A stretch of DNA of 64,000 bases from Hasllibacter halocynthiae. GTDB lineage: Bacteria > Pseudomonadota > Alphaproteobacteria > Rhodobacterales > Rhodobacteraceae. Numbering within the stretch: the stretch's first letter is position 1; the number at the start of each line of letters is the position of its first letter. Below, one piece after another: positions 10,178 to 19,578 of the stretch. The stretch is from assembly GCF_003003095.1 (NCBI RefSeq), contig NZ_PVTT01000001.1, forward strand, positions 1,178,001 through 1,242,000. Reading direction: 5' to 3'. The position numbers and the translations under genes are program-made. The notes below the pieces were generated by a model. The model searched no databases, had not been told where the DNA came from, and saw nothing but the letters and a program-made list of their open reading frames with translations.

Positions 10178-11420
10178 GTTCCTGCGTCACGGTCGCGCCG
10201 AGCTGGCGGGCCAGGGTGGAGACGAGCGTCGCGCCCAGGCCCCCTTGCGAGGACGGAAGGCCCGGCCCAGGGGGCCGACCACCCCGAAGCTCCCCGTTAC
10301 CGAACGGCCCACCGGGACCATCCGTTCCGGCCCATGTGCCGTCGTCCGACACCTCGAGCGCGACGCGGCCCTCGCCGTCGCGGGCGAGCGACACCCGCAC
10401 ATGGCGGTCCGGCGCGTCCGCCCCCTCCCCCCCATCCTCGGGGAAGGCATAGGCGAAGGCGTTCGTGACGAGTTCGTTGACGATCAGGGAGAGCGGCACC
10501 GCCTTCTCGGCCCGGATGGTCACGGGCTCGGCCTCGACGGAGAGGGCGATGCCGCGCGCCTCGGCGTCGAAGCCGTCGGCGAGCGTGGCGCAGAACCGCC
10601 TAAGATGGTCGCCGAACTCGACCGTGCGGACGTCGTCGTCGTGATAGAACGCGGCATGAACCGCGGCCACCGCCCGCAGACGGGCCGAGGCGGCCTTCAG
10701 CACCGCTGCGCCTTCGCCGTGCGCGGCGCGGGCCTGCAGCGACATGATCGCGTCGACGAGCTGCAGCGAGTTCTTGACGCGGTGGTTGACCTCGCCGAGC
10801 AGCGTCTCCTTCTCATCGAGGAGGCGCCGTTCGTCGTCGATGTCCACGAGGGCGACGGTGGCGCCCACGCGGTTGCCGTCCGCGTCGCGGACGGGCTCGC
10901 CGATGACCCGCATCCAGAACATCGAGCCGTCGCCCCGGCGGTAGTTCACGTCGATCTCGGAATGGTCGACCCCGTCCCGTATCACCCGCGACAGGGGGTA
11001 CTCGCAGCTCTCCACCTGGCGGCCGTCCGCATGGAACGAGACCCATTCGCCGTAGGATTCCGCGTCGGCGGAATGCAGGACGGGGTGCTTGAGCATCCGC
11101 TCGACCCAGGCGTTGCCGTGCAGGATCCGGCCGCGCGCGTCGGCGAGGACGACGCCGACGGGCACGGTCTCGAGCATCGCCTCGAGAAGCGCGAGGCGCG
11201 CCTGGGCGTCCGATGCAGGGGCATCCCCCTCCGCCTCGGGGTCGTCCGGCGTCGCGGCCCGCCATGCCATCGTGGCGCGCGCGGCCGAAAGCTCGCGCCG
11301 GAGGCGGTCGTTCTCGGCGCGCAGGGCCGCGACCTCCTCGGCTGGCCCCGGCCCCGCCGCAGGGCCGTCCCGGGTGTCGTCTCTCATCCCTGCCATCCGA
11401 TCTCGGCCATGGTCACCCAT
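10137..11420 (-). CDS. PAS-domain sensor histidine kinase (HWE/HisKA_2 type)
   Basis: A 427-residue soluble kinase. Residues 28-48 look like a short coiled coil, followed by a PAS domain with PAC motif (about 75-200, ending VALVDIDDERRL). The phospho-acceptor helix has His213 in EVNHRVKNSLQLV, and the ATPase domain has its N-box VNELVTNAFAYAF plus a C-terminal GGLGATLV segment. Its PAS domain lacks the NCRFLQ motif, so it is not a flavin-binding LOV domain. The start is uncertain (11420, 11396 or 11387 in frame). It lies immediately upstream of a receiver gene, forming a two-component pair, and next to the KaiC-like/GAF-kinase genes. Confidence 0.9.
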   Translation of the reverse strand: MGDHGRDRMAGMRDDTRDGPAAGPGPAEEVAALRAENDRLRRELSAARATMAWRAATPDDPEAEGDAPASDAQARLALLEAMLETVPVGVVLADARGRILHGNAWVERMLKHPVLHSADAESYGEWVSFHADGRQVESCEYPLSRVIRDGVDHSEIDVNYRRGDGSMFWMRVIGEPVRDADGNRVGATVALVDIDDERRLLDEKETLLGEVNHRVKNSLQLVDAIMSLQARAAHGEGAAVLKAASARLRAVAAVHAAFYHDDDVRTVEFGDHLRRFCATLADGFDAEARGIALSVEAEPVTIRAEKAVPLSLIVNELVTNAFAYAFPEDGGEGADAPDRHVRVSLARDGEGRVALEVSDDGTWAGTDGPGGPFGNGELRGGRPPGPGLPSSQGGLGATLVSTLARQLGATVTQERENGWSVRIAFEV

Positions 11421-11467
11421 GCCATAGATAGTGCGCCGGCGCGAGCCCCGCCATGGACGCCGCGCGG

Positions 11468-13267
<1,800 letters not shown>

Positions 13268-13382
13268 AGGTCTTCCCCCTTCCGCGGGCAGGTAACGGCC
13301 GCGGTCAGGCCCGGCAATGCATCACGCGGCCGCGCATGGGGACGGCGCGAGGGACGCGCCGGACCGCGCGAGCAGGTTGGAA

Positions 13383-13456
13383 TGGAGCGGGCGGCGGGAA
13401 TCGAACCCGCATCTCTTGCTTGGAAGGCAAGGGTCTTACCATTACACAACGCCCGC
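13383..13456 (-). tRNA. tRNA-Gly (anticodon TCC)
   Basis: Cloverleaf read on the minus strand. The acceptor stem GCGGGCG pairs with CGCCCGC. The anticodon stem CTTGC/GCAAG encloses the loop CTTCCAA with anticodon TCC. The T arm GCGGG-TTCGATT-CCCGC is intact. The discriminator T is followed by an encoded CCA (13383-13385). The length is 74 nt including CCA. No integrase or attachment-site duplication was seen beside it. Confidence 0.97.
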
Positions 13457-13585
13457 GCTGGGATGCTTCTAGCCCCTCGCCGCCCCCGGCTGCAAGCTGC
13501 CCGCTCCCGCCCGGGCGGGGTACTTGCCGACAGGCGCTTGTGCCGGACGCCCTACCCCGAAGCGGCGAATGTGGCAGGGTCGCCA

Positions 13586-13617
13586 CTTCGAGGCGGCGGC
13601 AGTGACGCTTCGAGGCG
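13586..13617. promoter_or_regulatory. Two direct repeats of CTTCGAGGCG, 22 bp apart
   Basis: The ten-base sequence CTTCGAGGCG occurs at 13586-13595 and again at 13608-13617, a spacing of 22 bp or about two helical turns. It sits just upstream of the possible small RNA at 13640. Spacing on one DNA face is what a dimeric or tandem-bound regulator would need. A small inverted repeat (GTGGC/GCCAC, 13571-13586) abuts it. In DNA this GC-rich the repeat could be chance. Confidence 0.25.
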
Positions 13618-13639
13618 ACATCCCGAACCGAACGGTCTA

Positions 13640-13756
13640 GTCTTTACCCAGCGGCACCCCCGACGGAGGCGAGACCGGAGGGAATCGGAACGGCGCCGCT
13701 GAACCTCCCTGGTAGGGGTCGCGTCCTGGTGGTGGCGCGGCCCCTCTCCTTTTTCC
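13640..13756 (+). ncRNA. Possible small RNA ending in an intrinsic terminator
   Basis: The 315-nt stretch between tRNA-Gly and the SRAP gene has no open frame that looks coding. On the plus strand it ends in a strong GC hairpin followed by CTCCTTTTT, although no plus-strand gene precedes it. Upstream of the terminator, AGCGGC (about 13650) can pair with GCCGCT (about 13695), enclosing a CCGA/TCGG helix, and a CCCT-GGT-AGGG stem precedes the terminator. The 5' end is a guess placed after a TAGTCT -10-like element. The core does not match SRP RNA, RNase P or tmRNA signatures that I know. It could instead be only a terminator. Confidence 0.4.
13715..13756 (+). terminator. Intrinsic terminator without an upstream plus-strand gene
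   Basis: A nine-base-pair stem, GGGGTCGCG (13715-13723) with CGCGGCCCC (13736-13744), one G-U pair, is followed by TCTCCTTTTT. The T run is on the plus strand only, so it is not the terminator of the minus-strand SRAP gene. Confidence 0.75.
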
Positions 13757-13771
13757 GGGGGGCCTTCCGGA

Positions 13772-14443
13772 TCATGCGGGGTTAATTGGTCGAACGAGCC
13801 CCTCGCCCGCCGCGCGGTTCGAGTTCACCTCCGTGCTCACGCGCACCGCGTCCATCGTGCCCTCCGGCGACGGGCGCATCAGCGCGGCGGCGCCATGCCC
13901 CTCCTCGCCCAGCCAGAGGGCCCAGTCCCCGGGGCGGAGGATCAGGGGCTGGCGGTGGTGGATCGCTGCGACATCGGGTCCGGCCTCCACGGTCACGATG
14001 GCCGCTGCGCGGAGCGCCTCGCCGTCCCGCCCCCACGGCTGCCAGAGGCCGCCGAAGACCATCGGCGCGCCGTCCCGGCGGGTGACCCACCAAGGCAGCC
14101 GGTTGCCATCCGCGTCCTTCGTCCACTCGTAGAACCCGTCCGCCGGGATCAGGCAGCGCCGCTCGCGCACCGCGTCGCGGAAGGCGGGCTTCTCCGCGAC
14201 CGTCTCGGCCCGCGCGTTGATCAGGAGCGGGCCGCCGTTCGGCTTGGCGTACCAGCGCGGCACGAGACCCCAGCGGAAGGCCGTCAGGCGCCTGACGCCC
14301 CCCTCCCGCGCGATGGCGGGGATGCGGTTCGTGGGGCAGACGTTCCAGTTGGGGACAGGCGGAAGGCCGTTGTCCACGAGGTCCGCGTCGAAGGCGTCGC
14401 GCATCGCCTCTGGCGGCAGGGTGATCGCATAGCGTCCGCACAT
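13772..14443 (-). CDS. SRAP-domain protein (YedK/HMCES family)
   Basis: A 223-residue protein of the SOS-response-associated peptidase family, which shields abasic sites in single-stranded DNA by forming a thiazolidine DNA-protein crosslink through the N-terminal Cys. The hallmark start MCGRYAIT places catalytic Cys2 after Met removal. Other conserved residues are Asn76 (INARAE), Glu106 (DGFYEW) and His162/His163 (IHHRQP). The length is typical. It lies 48 nt downstream of an aldo/keto reductase on the same strand. No LexA-type operator was recognised upstream. Confidence 0.93.
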   Translation of the reverse strand: MCGRYAITLPPEAMRDAFDADLVDNGLPPVPNWNVCPTNRIPAIAREGGVRRLTAFRWGLVPRWYAKPNGGPLLINARAETVAEKPAFRDAVRERRCLIPADGFYEWTKDADGNRLPWWVTRRDGAPMVFGGLWQPWGRDGEALRAAAIVTVEAGPDVAAIHHRQPLILRPGDWALWLGEEGHGAAALMRPSPEGTMDAVRVSTEVNSNRAAGEGLVRPINPA

Positions 14444-14491
14444 GCCGCCCCAGCTAGCGCGGCCGCCCCCGAAGGGCAGCCGCCCGGCCGT

Positions 14492-15538
14492 TCAGTAGGG
14501 CATGGGGTGGGCGCGGTGCACCGCGTCGATCCGGTCCATCACCTCGTTCGGCAGCGGGTCGTCCGAACAGTCGAGGATCGTGCGAAGCTGCTCGATCGTC
14601 GTGGCGCCGAAGATGGGGATGCAGGGGAAGGGCCGCGTGAGGCAGAAGCGCAGGGCGAGGTGAACCGGCTCCATCCCGATCTCGCGGGCGAGGGCGACGT
14701 AGGCCGCCGCGGCGGCGAGGGCGCTGTCGGTGAAGCGCCCGCCGAGGCCGTCGTTGATCGCCGCGCGGCTTCCCTCGGGCTTCGCCCCGCCGGCGTACTT
14801 GCCCGTCAGGAATCCGCAGGCCAGCGGCGAGAAGGCGAGCAGGGTCACCCCCTCCTGATGGCCCAGCTCGGCGAGGTCGGTGTCGTAGCGCCGGTCCATG
14901 AGCGAGTACTCGTTCTGGATGGCCTCCACGCGCGGACCCCGCCCCGCCTCGGCCTGCGCGAGCCAGCGGGTCGTGCCCCAGGCGGATTCGTTCGACAGGC
15001 CCCAGGCGCGGATCTTGCCGGCCTTCTTTGCCTCGTCCAGCGCCTCGAGGCAGTCCGCGATATTGTCGTCGACCTCGGCCTTCGGGGGCTGGCCGGACGG
15101 ATCGTAGTCCCAATACTGCCGGAAGTGATAGGAGCCGCGGTTCGGCCAGTGCAGCTGGTAGAGGTCGACCCGGTCCGTCCTGAGCCGCCGGAGCGAGCCG
15201 TCCAGCGCCTCGCGGATCACGTCGCCGTCGACCATCCGCCCCTCGCGCACGAACGATCCGTTCTCGCCCGAGCACTTGGTGGCGATCACGAGCTCGTCCC
15301 GGCGGCCCGTGCGGCGGATCCAGTCGCCGACGATGGCCTCGGTGCGCCCGACAGTCTCCTTCCGGACGGGATTCACGGGGTACATCTCGGCCGTGTCGAG
15401 GAAGTCGATGCCGTGGCCGAGGCAGGCGTCGATCTGCTCGTGCGCGTCCTCCGGCGGGGTCTGGGTGCCCCAGGTCATCGTCCCGAGGCAGAGCGCGGAG
15501 ACGTCGATGCCGGACCGGCCGAGGGTGGTGCGTTTCAT
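14492..15538 (-). CDS. Aldo/keto reductase (Tas-like)
   Basis: A 348-residue TIM-barrel NADPH-dependent oxidoreductase. The catalytic tetrad is visible: Asp48 and Tyr53 (FLDTAEMYP), Lys88 (VIATKCSG) and His130 (LYQLHWP). The length and the LGTMTWGTQ start resemble the Tas/YajO group rather than the shorter plant-type AKRs. It probably reduces aldehydes or ketones in the cytosol; the substrate is unknown. It is followed by the SRAP gene on the same strand and is divergent from the propeller protein at 15750. Confidence 0.92.
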   Translation of the reverse strand: MKRTTLGRSGIDVSALCLGTMTWGTQTPPEDAHEQIDACLGHGIDFLDTAEMYPVNPVRKETVGRTEAIVGDWIRRTGRRDELVIATKCSGENGSFVREGRMVDGDVIREALDGSLRRLRTDRVDLYQLHWPNRGSYHFRQYWDYDPSGQPPKAEVDDNIADCLEALDEAKKAGKIRAWGLSNESAWGTTRWLAQAEAGRGPRVEAIQNEYSLMDRRYDTDLAELGHQEGVTLLAFSPLACGFLTGKYAGGAKPEGSRAAINDGLGGRFTDSALAAAAAYVALAREIGMEPVHLALRFCLTRPFPCIPIFGATTIEQLRTILDCSDDPLPNEVMDRIDAVHRAHPMPY

Positions 15539-15749
15539 AGGTGGTGCGTCCTTGGATGTTCGCCGGGACCATAGGGCGGACGCCGCCGAGCGGAAGGGCG
15601 GGCGGCCCCCGCCCCGGGTCGTCCGGCGGACGTGGCGGCGCGAACGGGCCCTTCCGGGTCATGGCCGGTGGCGGGGGGAAGCGCCCGGAACCGCGTGATC
15701 GGCGTCCGCGTTCCCGTCCCAGCGATGTGATTCGGTGACGGAGGGTGCG

Positions 15750-16778
15750 ATGGAGCCCGATCTCGAGCCGCTCTGGGCGGCCCAGCGCGTCTGGAACGGC
15801 GTCGCTCTCGATGCGGACGGCACCCCCTATGTCAGCTTTCCTTCGGCGGACGGACGCGGGGTGCAGGCGGCGAGGATCGGGCCCGGCGACGCCCTCGTCC
15901 CCTTCCCGGACGAGCCGTGGAACCGCCTGCGGAGGGAGCCCGACCCCGACGCCGGCTTCGTGAACGTCAACGCTCTGCGGTTCGGGCCCGACGGGCTCTT
16001 GTGGATCGTAGACGCGGGGGCGCCCGGGATCGGAGAGGCCGCAGTCGAGGGAGGGGGGCGCCTTCTCGCGTTCGAGGCGGCGAGCGGCACGCTCGCACGG
16101 ACGATCGACCTCGCCCCTGCCCTAAAGGGGAAGAGCTATGTCGACGACATCCGCTTCAACGGCGACCATGTCTACGCCACCGACGCCGGCGATCCCGGAC
16201 TGATCGTGATCCGCCTCTCCGACGGCGCCATGCGCCGCGTGCTCGGCGGGCACCCGAGCACGACGGATCGGCGCCCCATGCGGGCGGACGGCACGGTCCT
16301 GCGAACGAAGAAGGGCGATGAGCTGCGGGTCCATTGCGACCAGCTCGAGGTCTCGCCGGATGGCCAATGGCTCTATTACCAGCCGGGAAGCGGGCCGCTC
16401 TACCGTCTGCCGGCCGACCTGCTGAACGACTTCGGCACCCAGGAGGACGCGCTCGCCGCCGCCGTCGAGACCTCCTTCGACAGCCCGACCACCGGCGGCA
16501 CGGCCATCGATGCCGAAGGAGCGATCTACCTGAACGCGCCCGACACGCGCACGTTGATCCGCATCGCGCCGGACGGCGCCTCGGAGGTCCTGCTGCAGGA
16601 CGACCGGCTGATCTGGGCGGACGCGATGTGGCTGCACCGCGACGGCTGCCTCTACATCCCGGCCACCCAGCAGAACCGCACGCCCGGGTTCAACGGCGGG
16701 CGGATGGCGGTCGAGTATCCGGTGTGGATCTACCGCCTGGAGATAGGCCGGCAGCCCGCACCGAACGATCACGCGTGA
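15750..16778 (+). CDS. Major royal jelly/yellow-like beta-propeller protein
   Basis: A 342-residue protein with repeated strand motifs (WNGVALDADG, VNALRFGPDGLLWIVD, SYVDDIRFNGDHVYATD, WLYYQPGSGPLYRLPADLL) that match the royal jelly/yellow and SMP-30-like six-bladed propellers. The LYRLPADLL segment is especially like the MRJP family. Bacterial members are often called L-dopachrome tautomerase-related, with no proven activity. No signal peptide is present, unlike many relatives, so a cytosolic location is expected. The start at 15750 has GGAGGG at good spacing; a GTG five codons upstream is less likely. It is transcribed alone. Confidence 0.75.
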   Translation: MEPDLEPLWAAQRVWNGVALDADGTPYVSFPSADGRGVQAARIGPGDALVPFPDEPWNRLRREPDPDAGFVNVNALRFGPDGLLWIVDAGAPGIGEAAVEGGGRLLAFEAASGTLARTIDLAPALKGKSYVDDIRFNGDHVYATDAGDPGLIVIRLSDGAMRRVLGGHPSTTDRRPMRADGTVLRTKKGDELRVHCDQLEVSPDGQWLYYQPGSGPLYRLPADLLNDFGTQEDALAAAVETSFDSPTTGGTAIDAEGAIYLNAPDTRTLIRIAPDGASEVLLQDDRLIWADAMWLHRDGCLYIPATQQNRTPGFNGGRMAVEYPVWIYRLEIGRQPAPNDHA

Positions 16779-16886
16779 GAGCCCGCCGACCGGCCGCCGC
16801 CGGCACATGATCGTGAAGCCGGCGATGCCCCCGCGCCACCCTTCGGCGGGGGTGAGGCGGCATGCCCGCGGATCGGCGGCGCCGCG

Positions 16887-17984
16887 TCACGCCCCGTGGA
16901 GGAAGTTCATCACGTCGCCGTCCTTCACGACGTAGCCCTTGCCTTCGGCGCGCAGCCTGCCGGCGTCGCGGGCGGGGGCCTCGCCGCCCAAGGTCACGTA
17001 GTCGTCATAGGCCACGGTCTCGGCCCGGATGAACTTCGCCTCGAAGTCGCCGTGGATCACGCCGGCCGCGCGGGGCGCGGTGGTGCCGCGCGGGATGGTC
17101 CAGGCGCGCGCCTCCTTCGGACCCGCGGTGAAGTAGGTCTCGAGCCCCAGGAGGTCGTATCCCGCGCGGATCAGGCGGTCGAGGCCGGGCTCCTCCAGCC
17201 CCAGGGTCTCCAGGAAGTCGGCCTGCTCCTCCTCGGGGAGCTGGGCGATCTCCTCCTCGATGCGGGCGGAGATCACGACCGAGCCGGCGCCCTGGGCCTC
17301 GGCCATCCGCTCCACCGCGGCAGAGTGGGCGTTGCCCGTCCCCGCCTCGTCCTCGGCCACGTTGCAGACGTAGAGCACGGGCTTCGTCGTCAGGAGCTGC
17401 AGCCCCCGCCACGCCTTCGCCTCGTCCTGCGAGACCTCGACGGTGCGGGCCGGGCGCCCCTCCTCCAGGGCGGCCTTCGCGCGCTCGAGCAGAGCCTGCT
17501 GGAGCTTGGCCTCCTTGTCGCCGCCCTTCAGCTTGCGGACGAGGTTCGCCGCCCGCCGTTCGATCCCCTCCAGGTCGGCGATCATCAGCTCGGTCTCGAT
17601 CGTCTCGGCGTCCGCGACCGGGTCCACGCGCCCTTCCACATGGGTGACGTCCCCGTCCTCGAAGCAGCGCAGGACGTGCGCGATGGCGTCCACCTCGCGG
17701 ATGTTGGCGAGGAACTGGTTTCCCAGCCCCTCGCCCTTCGAGGCGCCCTTCACCAGCCCGGCGATGTCGACGAACTGGATTCGCGCGGGGACCGCCTGCT
17801 TCGACCCCGCCACCTCGGCCAGCTTCGCCAGCCGGGCGTCGGGCACCGCCACGTCGCCGACATTGGGCTCGATCGTGCAGAAGGGGAAGTTGGCGGCCTG
17901 CGCGCTAGCCGTTTTGGTCAGGGCGTTGAAGAGCGTGGACTTGCCCACGTTGGGCAGGCCGACGATGCCGATGGAAAGCGCCAT
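16887..17984 (-). CDS. ychF: Redox-regulated ATPase YchF (Obg-family, Ola1 homolog)
   Basis: A 365-residue P-loop protein of the TRAFAC class that prefers ATP over GTP and binds ribosomes. The P-loop GLPNVGKST is at residues 9-17, and switch II is the DIAGLVKGASKGEGLGN segment. The nucleotide-base motif is NVAE instead of NKxD, the YchF hallmark. A C-terminal TGS domain (about 280-365) ends in YVVKDGDVMNFLHGA. The length is typical. Upstream on the same strand, after 75 nt, lies a tiny putative lipoprotein gene. Confidence 0.97.
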   Translation of the reverse strand: MALSIGIVGLPNVGKSTLFNALTKTASAQAANFPFCTIEPNVGDVAVPDARLAKLAEVAGSKQAVPARIQFVDIAGLVKGASKGEGLGNQFLANIREVDAIAHVLRCFEDGDVTHVEGRVDPVADAETIETELMIADLEGIERRAANLVRKLKGGDKEAKLQQALLERAKAALEEGRPARTVEVSQDEAKAWRGLQLLTTKPVLYVCNVAEDEAGTGNAHSAAVERMAEAQGAGSVVISARIEEEIAQLPEEEQADFLETLGLEEPGLDRLIRAGYDLLGLETYFTAGPKEARAWTIPRGTTAPRAAGVIHGDFEAKFIRAETVAYDDYVTLGGEAPARDAGRLRAEGKGYVVKDGDVMNFLHGA

Positions 17985-18059
17985 GGGGTCCTCCGGGAAG
18001 CGGCCCGCGATATGGGCGGGCCGCGCGGAAGGGTCAACGCCCGGCGACGTGCCCGGCCT

Positions 18060-18179
18060 TCACCATCCGAAGGTCTCGCCAGAAGCCCAGAGGGCGGTCA
18101 CCGCGGCGGCCTCCGCCACGGCGCAGCCGCCGAGGGCAGCGAGCGCGAGGAGGGCGGAGGCGAGGCGAAGTGCGGGCAT
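18060..18179 (-). CDS. Putative 39-residue lipoprotein
   Basis: A short frame encoding [19 protein letters not shown] and then about 20 more residues ending ASGETFGW. It has the layout of a lipoprotein signal peptide: one Arg, a hydrophobic core of about 12 residues and lipobox LGGC with Cys19. AAGGAA lies about 6 nt before the ATG. The mature part is only about 21 residues. No family was recognised, and its small size keeps confidence moderate. It precedes ychF by 75 nt on the same strand. Confidence 0.45.
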   Translation of the reverse strand: MPALRLASALLALAALGGCAVAEAAAVTALWASGETFGW

Positions 18180-18309
18180 GGCGATTTCCTTTCGTCTGTC
18201 CATGCGGGCGATCTGACGGGACCGGGGCCGCCGCGCGAGTGCGGCAAACCCTACCGCGTACCATCACGCCCGCGTTGACCCGGCACCCGCCCGGTGCCCC
18301 TCTGCACGC

Positions 18310-19281
18310 ATGCAGTTCACGATCGCCGACCTCGAATCAGCCGCCGCCCTCGTCCACTCCCGCATGGAGCCCACCCCCCAGCGCCGCTGGCCCCTCCTGG
18401 AGGAGGAGACGGGGACCGAGACATGGGTCAAGCACGAGAACATGACCCCCACGGGCGCTTTCAAGCTGCGCGGGGCGATCACCTTCATCGACTGGCTTCG
18501 GCGGGCCCATCCCGAAGTGCCCGGAATCGTCACCGCCACGCGCGGCAACCATGGCCAGGGCCAGGCGCGCGAGGCGGTCGCCGCGGGGTTGACGGCGCGG
18601 GTCTACGTCCCGCGCGGCAACGCCGCCGAAAAGAACGCGGCCATGCGCGCGTTCGGGGCCGAGGTGATCGAGCAAGGCGACGACTTCGAAGCCGCGCGCG
18701 AGGAGGCGATGCATGCCGCGGAGACGGAGGGTCTCTTCCCCGTGCCGCCCTTCCACGACGCGCTGGTGCGAGGCGTCGCTACCTACGCGTACGAGCTTCT
18801 GAAGGCCGTGCCCGATCTGGACGCGATCTACGTGCCCATCGGCTGCGGCTCGGGCATATGCGGAACGATCCTGGCGCGTGACGCGCTGGGTGCGAGAGCC
18901 GAGGTGATCGGCGTGGTCTCGGAGAACGCGCCCACGGCGAAGCTGTCGGTCGAGGCAGGGGACCTCGTGCCGACGAACGAGGCCCGGACCTTCGCGGACG
19001 GGATGGCCGTGCGCGTGCCCGTGCGCGAGGCGTTCGACATCTACCGCCGCGGCGCGGAACGCATCGCCGCCGTCTCGGACAGGGAGGTCGCCGAGGCGAT
19101 CCGCCTCTACTTCCGCGCCACGCACAACGTCGCAGAGGGCGCAGGGGCCGCCCCGCTCGCCGCGCTGATGCAGGAGCGGGAGGCGATGGCCGGCCGCAAG
19201 GTCGCCGTCATCCTGTGCGGCGGCAACATCGACACCGACTGGATGCGGACCGTGCTGGCCGGCGGGTTGCCCGCCGTCTAG
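18310..19281 (+). CDS. Threonine/serine dehydratase-like PLP enzyme
   Basis: A 323-residue fold-type II PLP enzyme. The Schiff-base Lys52 lies in TGAFKLRG, the phosphate-binding loop is PIGCGSGICG (about 178-187) and the C-terminal CGGNID motif is present. This combination fits threonine ammonia-lyase and serine/threonine dehydratases, which convert threonine to 2-oxobutyrate. The C-terminal ACT-like regulatory domain of biosynthetic IlvA is absent, so a catabolic or broad-specificity role is more likely. It is convergent with the Pmp3-type gene, and the two stop codons share CTAG (19278-19281). Confidence 0.88.
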   Translation: MQFTIADLESAAALVHSRMEPTPQRRWPLLEEETGTETWVKHENMTPTGAFKLRGAITFIDWLRRAHPEVPGIVTATRGNHGQGQAREAVAAGLTARVYVPRGNAAEKNAAMRAFGAEVIEQGDDFEAAREEAMHAAETEGLFPVPPFHDALVRGVATYAYELLKAVPDLDAIYVPIGCGSGICGTILARDALGARAEVIGVVSENAPTAKLSVEAGDLVPTNEARTFADGMAVRVPVREAFDIYRRGAERIAAVSDREVAEAIRLYFRATHNVAEGAGAAPLAALMQEREAMAGRKVAVILCGGNIDTDWMRTVLAGGLPAV

Positions 19282-19475
19282 GCGTGCCGATCGCGGTTCC
19301 GCTCGAATATGATGACCCAGGCCAGGATCACGAAGGCCGGATGACCGAGGCCGCCCGAGAGGATGATCGCCGGCACCCAGAACAGGAACGACAGGATCCC
19401 GACGATGGGTCGCCCGGCGAGCATGATCGACAGGGGCGGCAGGAGGATGGCGAGGAGATAGTTCATGCCGTCCAT
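19278..19475 (-). CDS. YqaE/Pmp3-family small membrane protein
   Basis: A 65-residue protein with two membrane helices (about residues 4-20 and 27-55). It carries the [17 protein letters not shown] segment and the conserved [14 protein letters not shown] core of the Pmp3/YqaE/stress-induced hydrophobic peptide family, ending in a charged tail. Members sit in the plasma membrane and affect ion homeostasis or membrane potential under stress. The start is uncertain between 19475 (MDGMNYLL) and 19466 (MNYLL); neither has a strong ribosome-binding site. Confidence 0.85.
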   Translation of the reverse strand: MDGMNYLLAILLPPLSIMLAGRPIVGILSFLFWVPAIILSGGLGHPAFVILAWVIIFERNRDRHA

Positions 19476-19578
19476 ATGGGGACGCCGGTCCGCGGTGCCA
19501 ACTTGCGGCGGGCCCCGGCCTGGGGCAAGGCCTCCGCGGGCTTCGCGGCGTGCAGGGCCCGAACGGGGAGAGGGACGC

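Noticed and set aside
13640-13756. Idea that the candidate small RNA is SRP 4.5S RNA or 6S RNA
   Set aside because: The conserved SRP loop (GGUCCGGAAGGAAGC-like) is not present, only a loose GACCGGAGGGAA resemblance, and the 6S central bubble could not be drawn.
13383-13756. Integrative element or attachment site at tRNA-Gly
   Set aside because: No duplicated tRNA 3' end, integrase or shift in composition was seen nearby.
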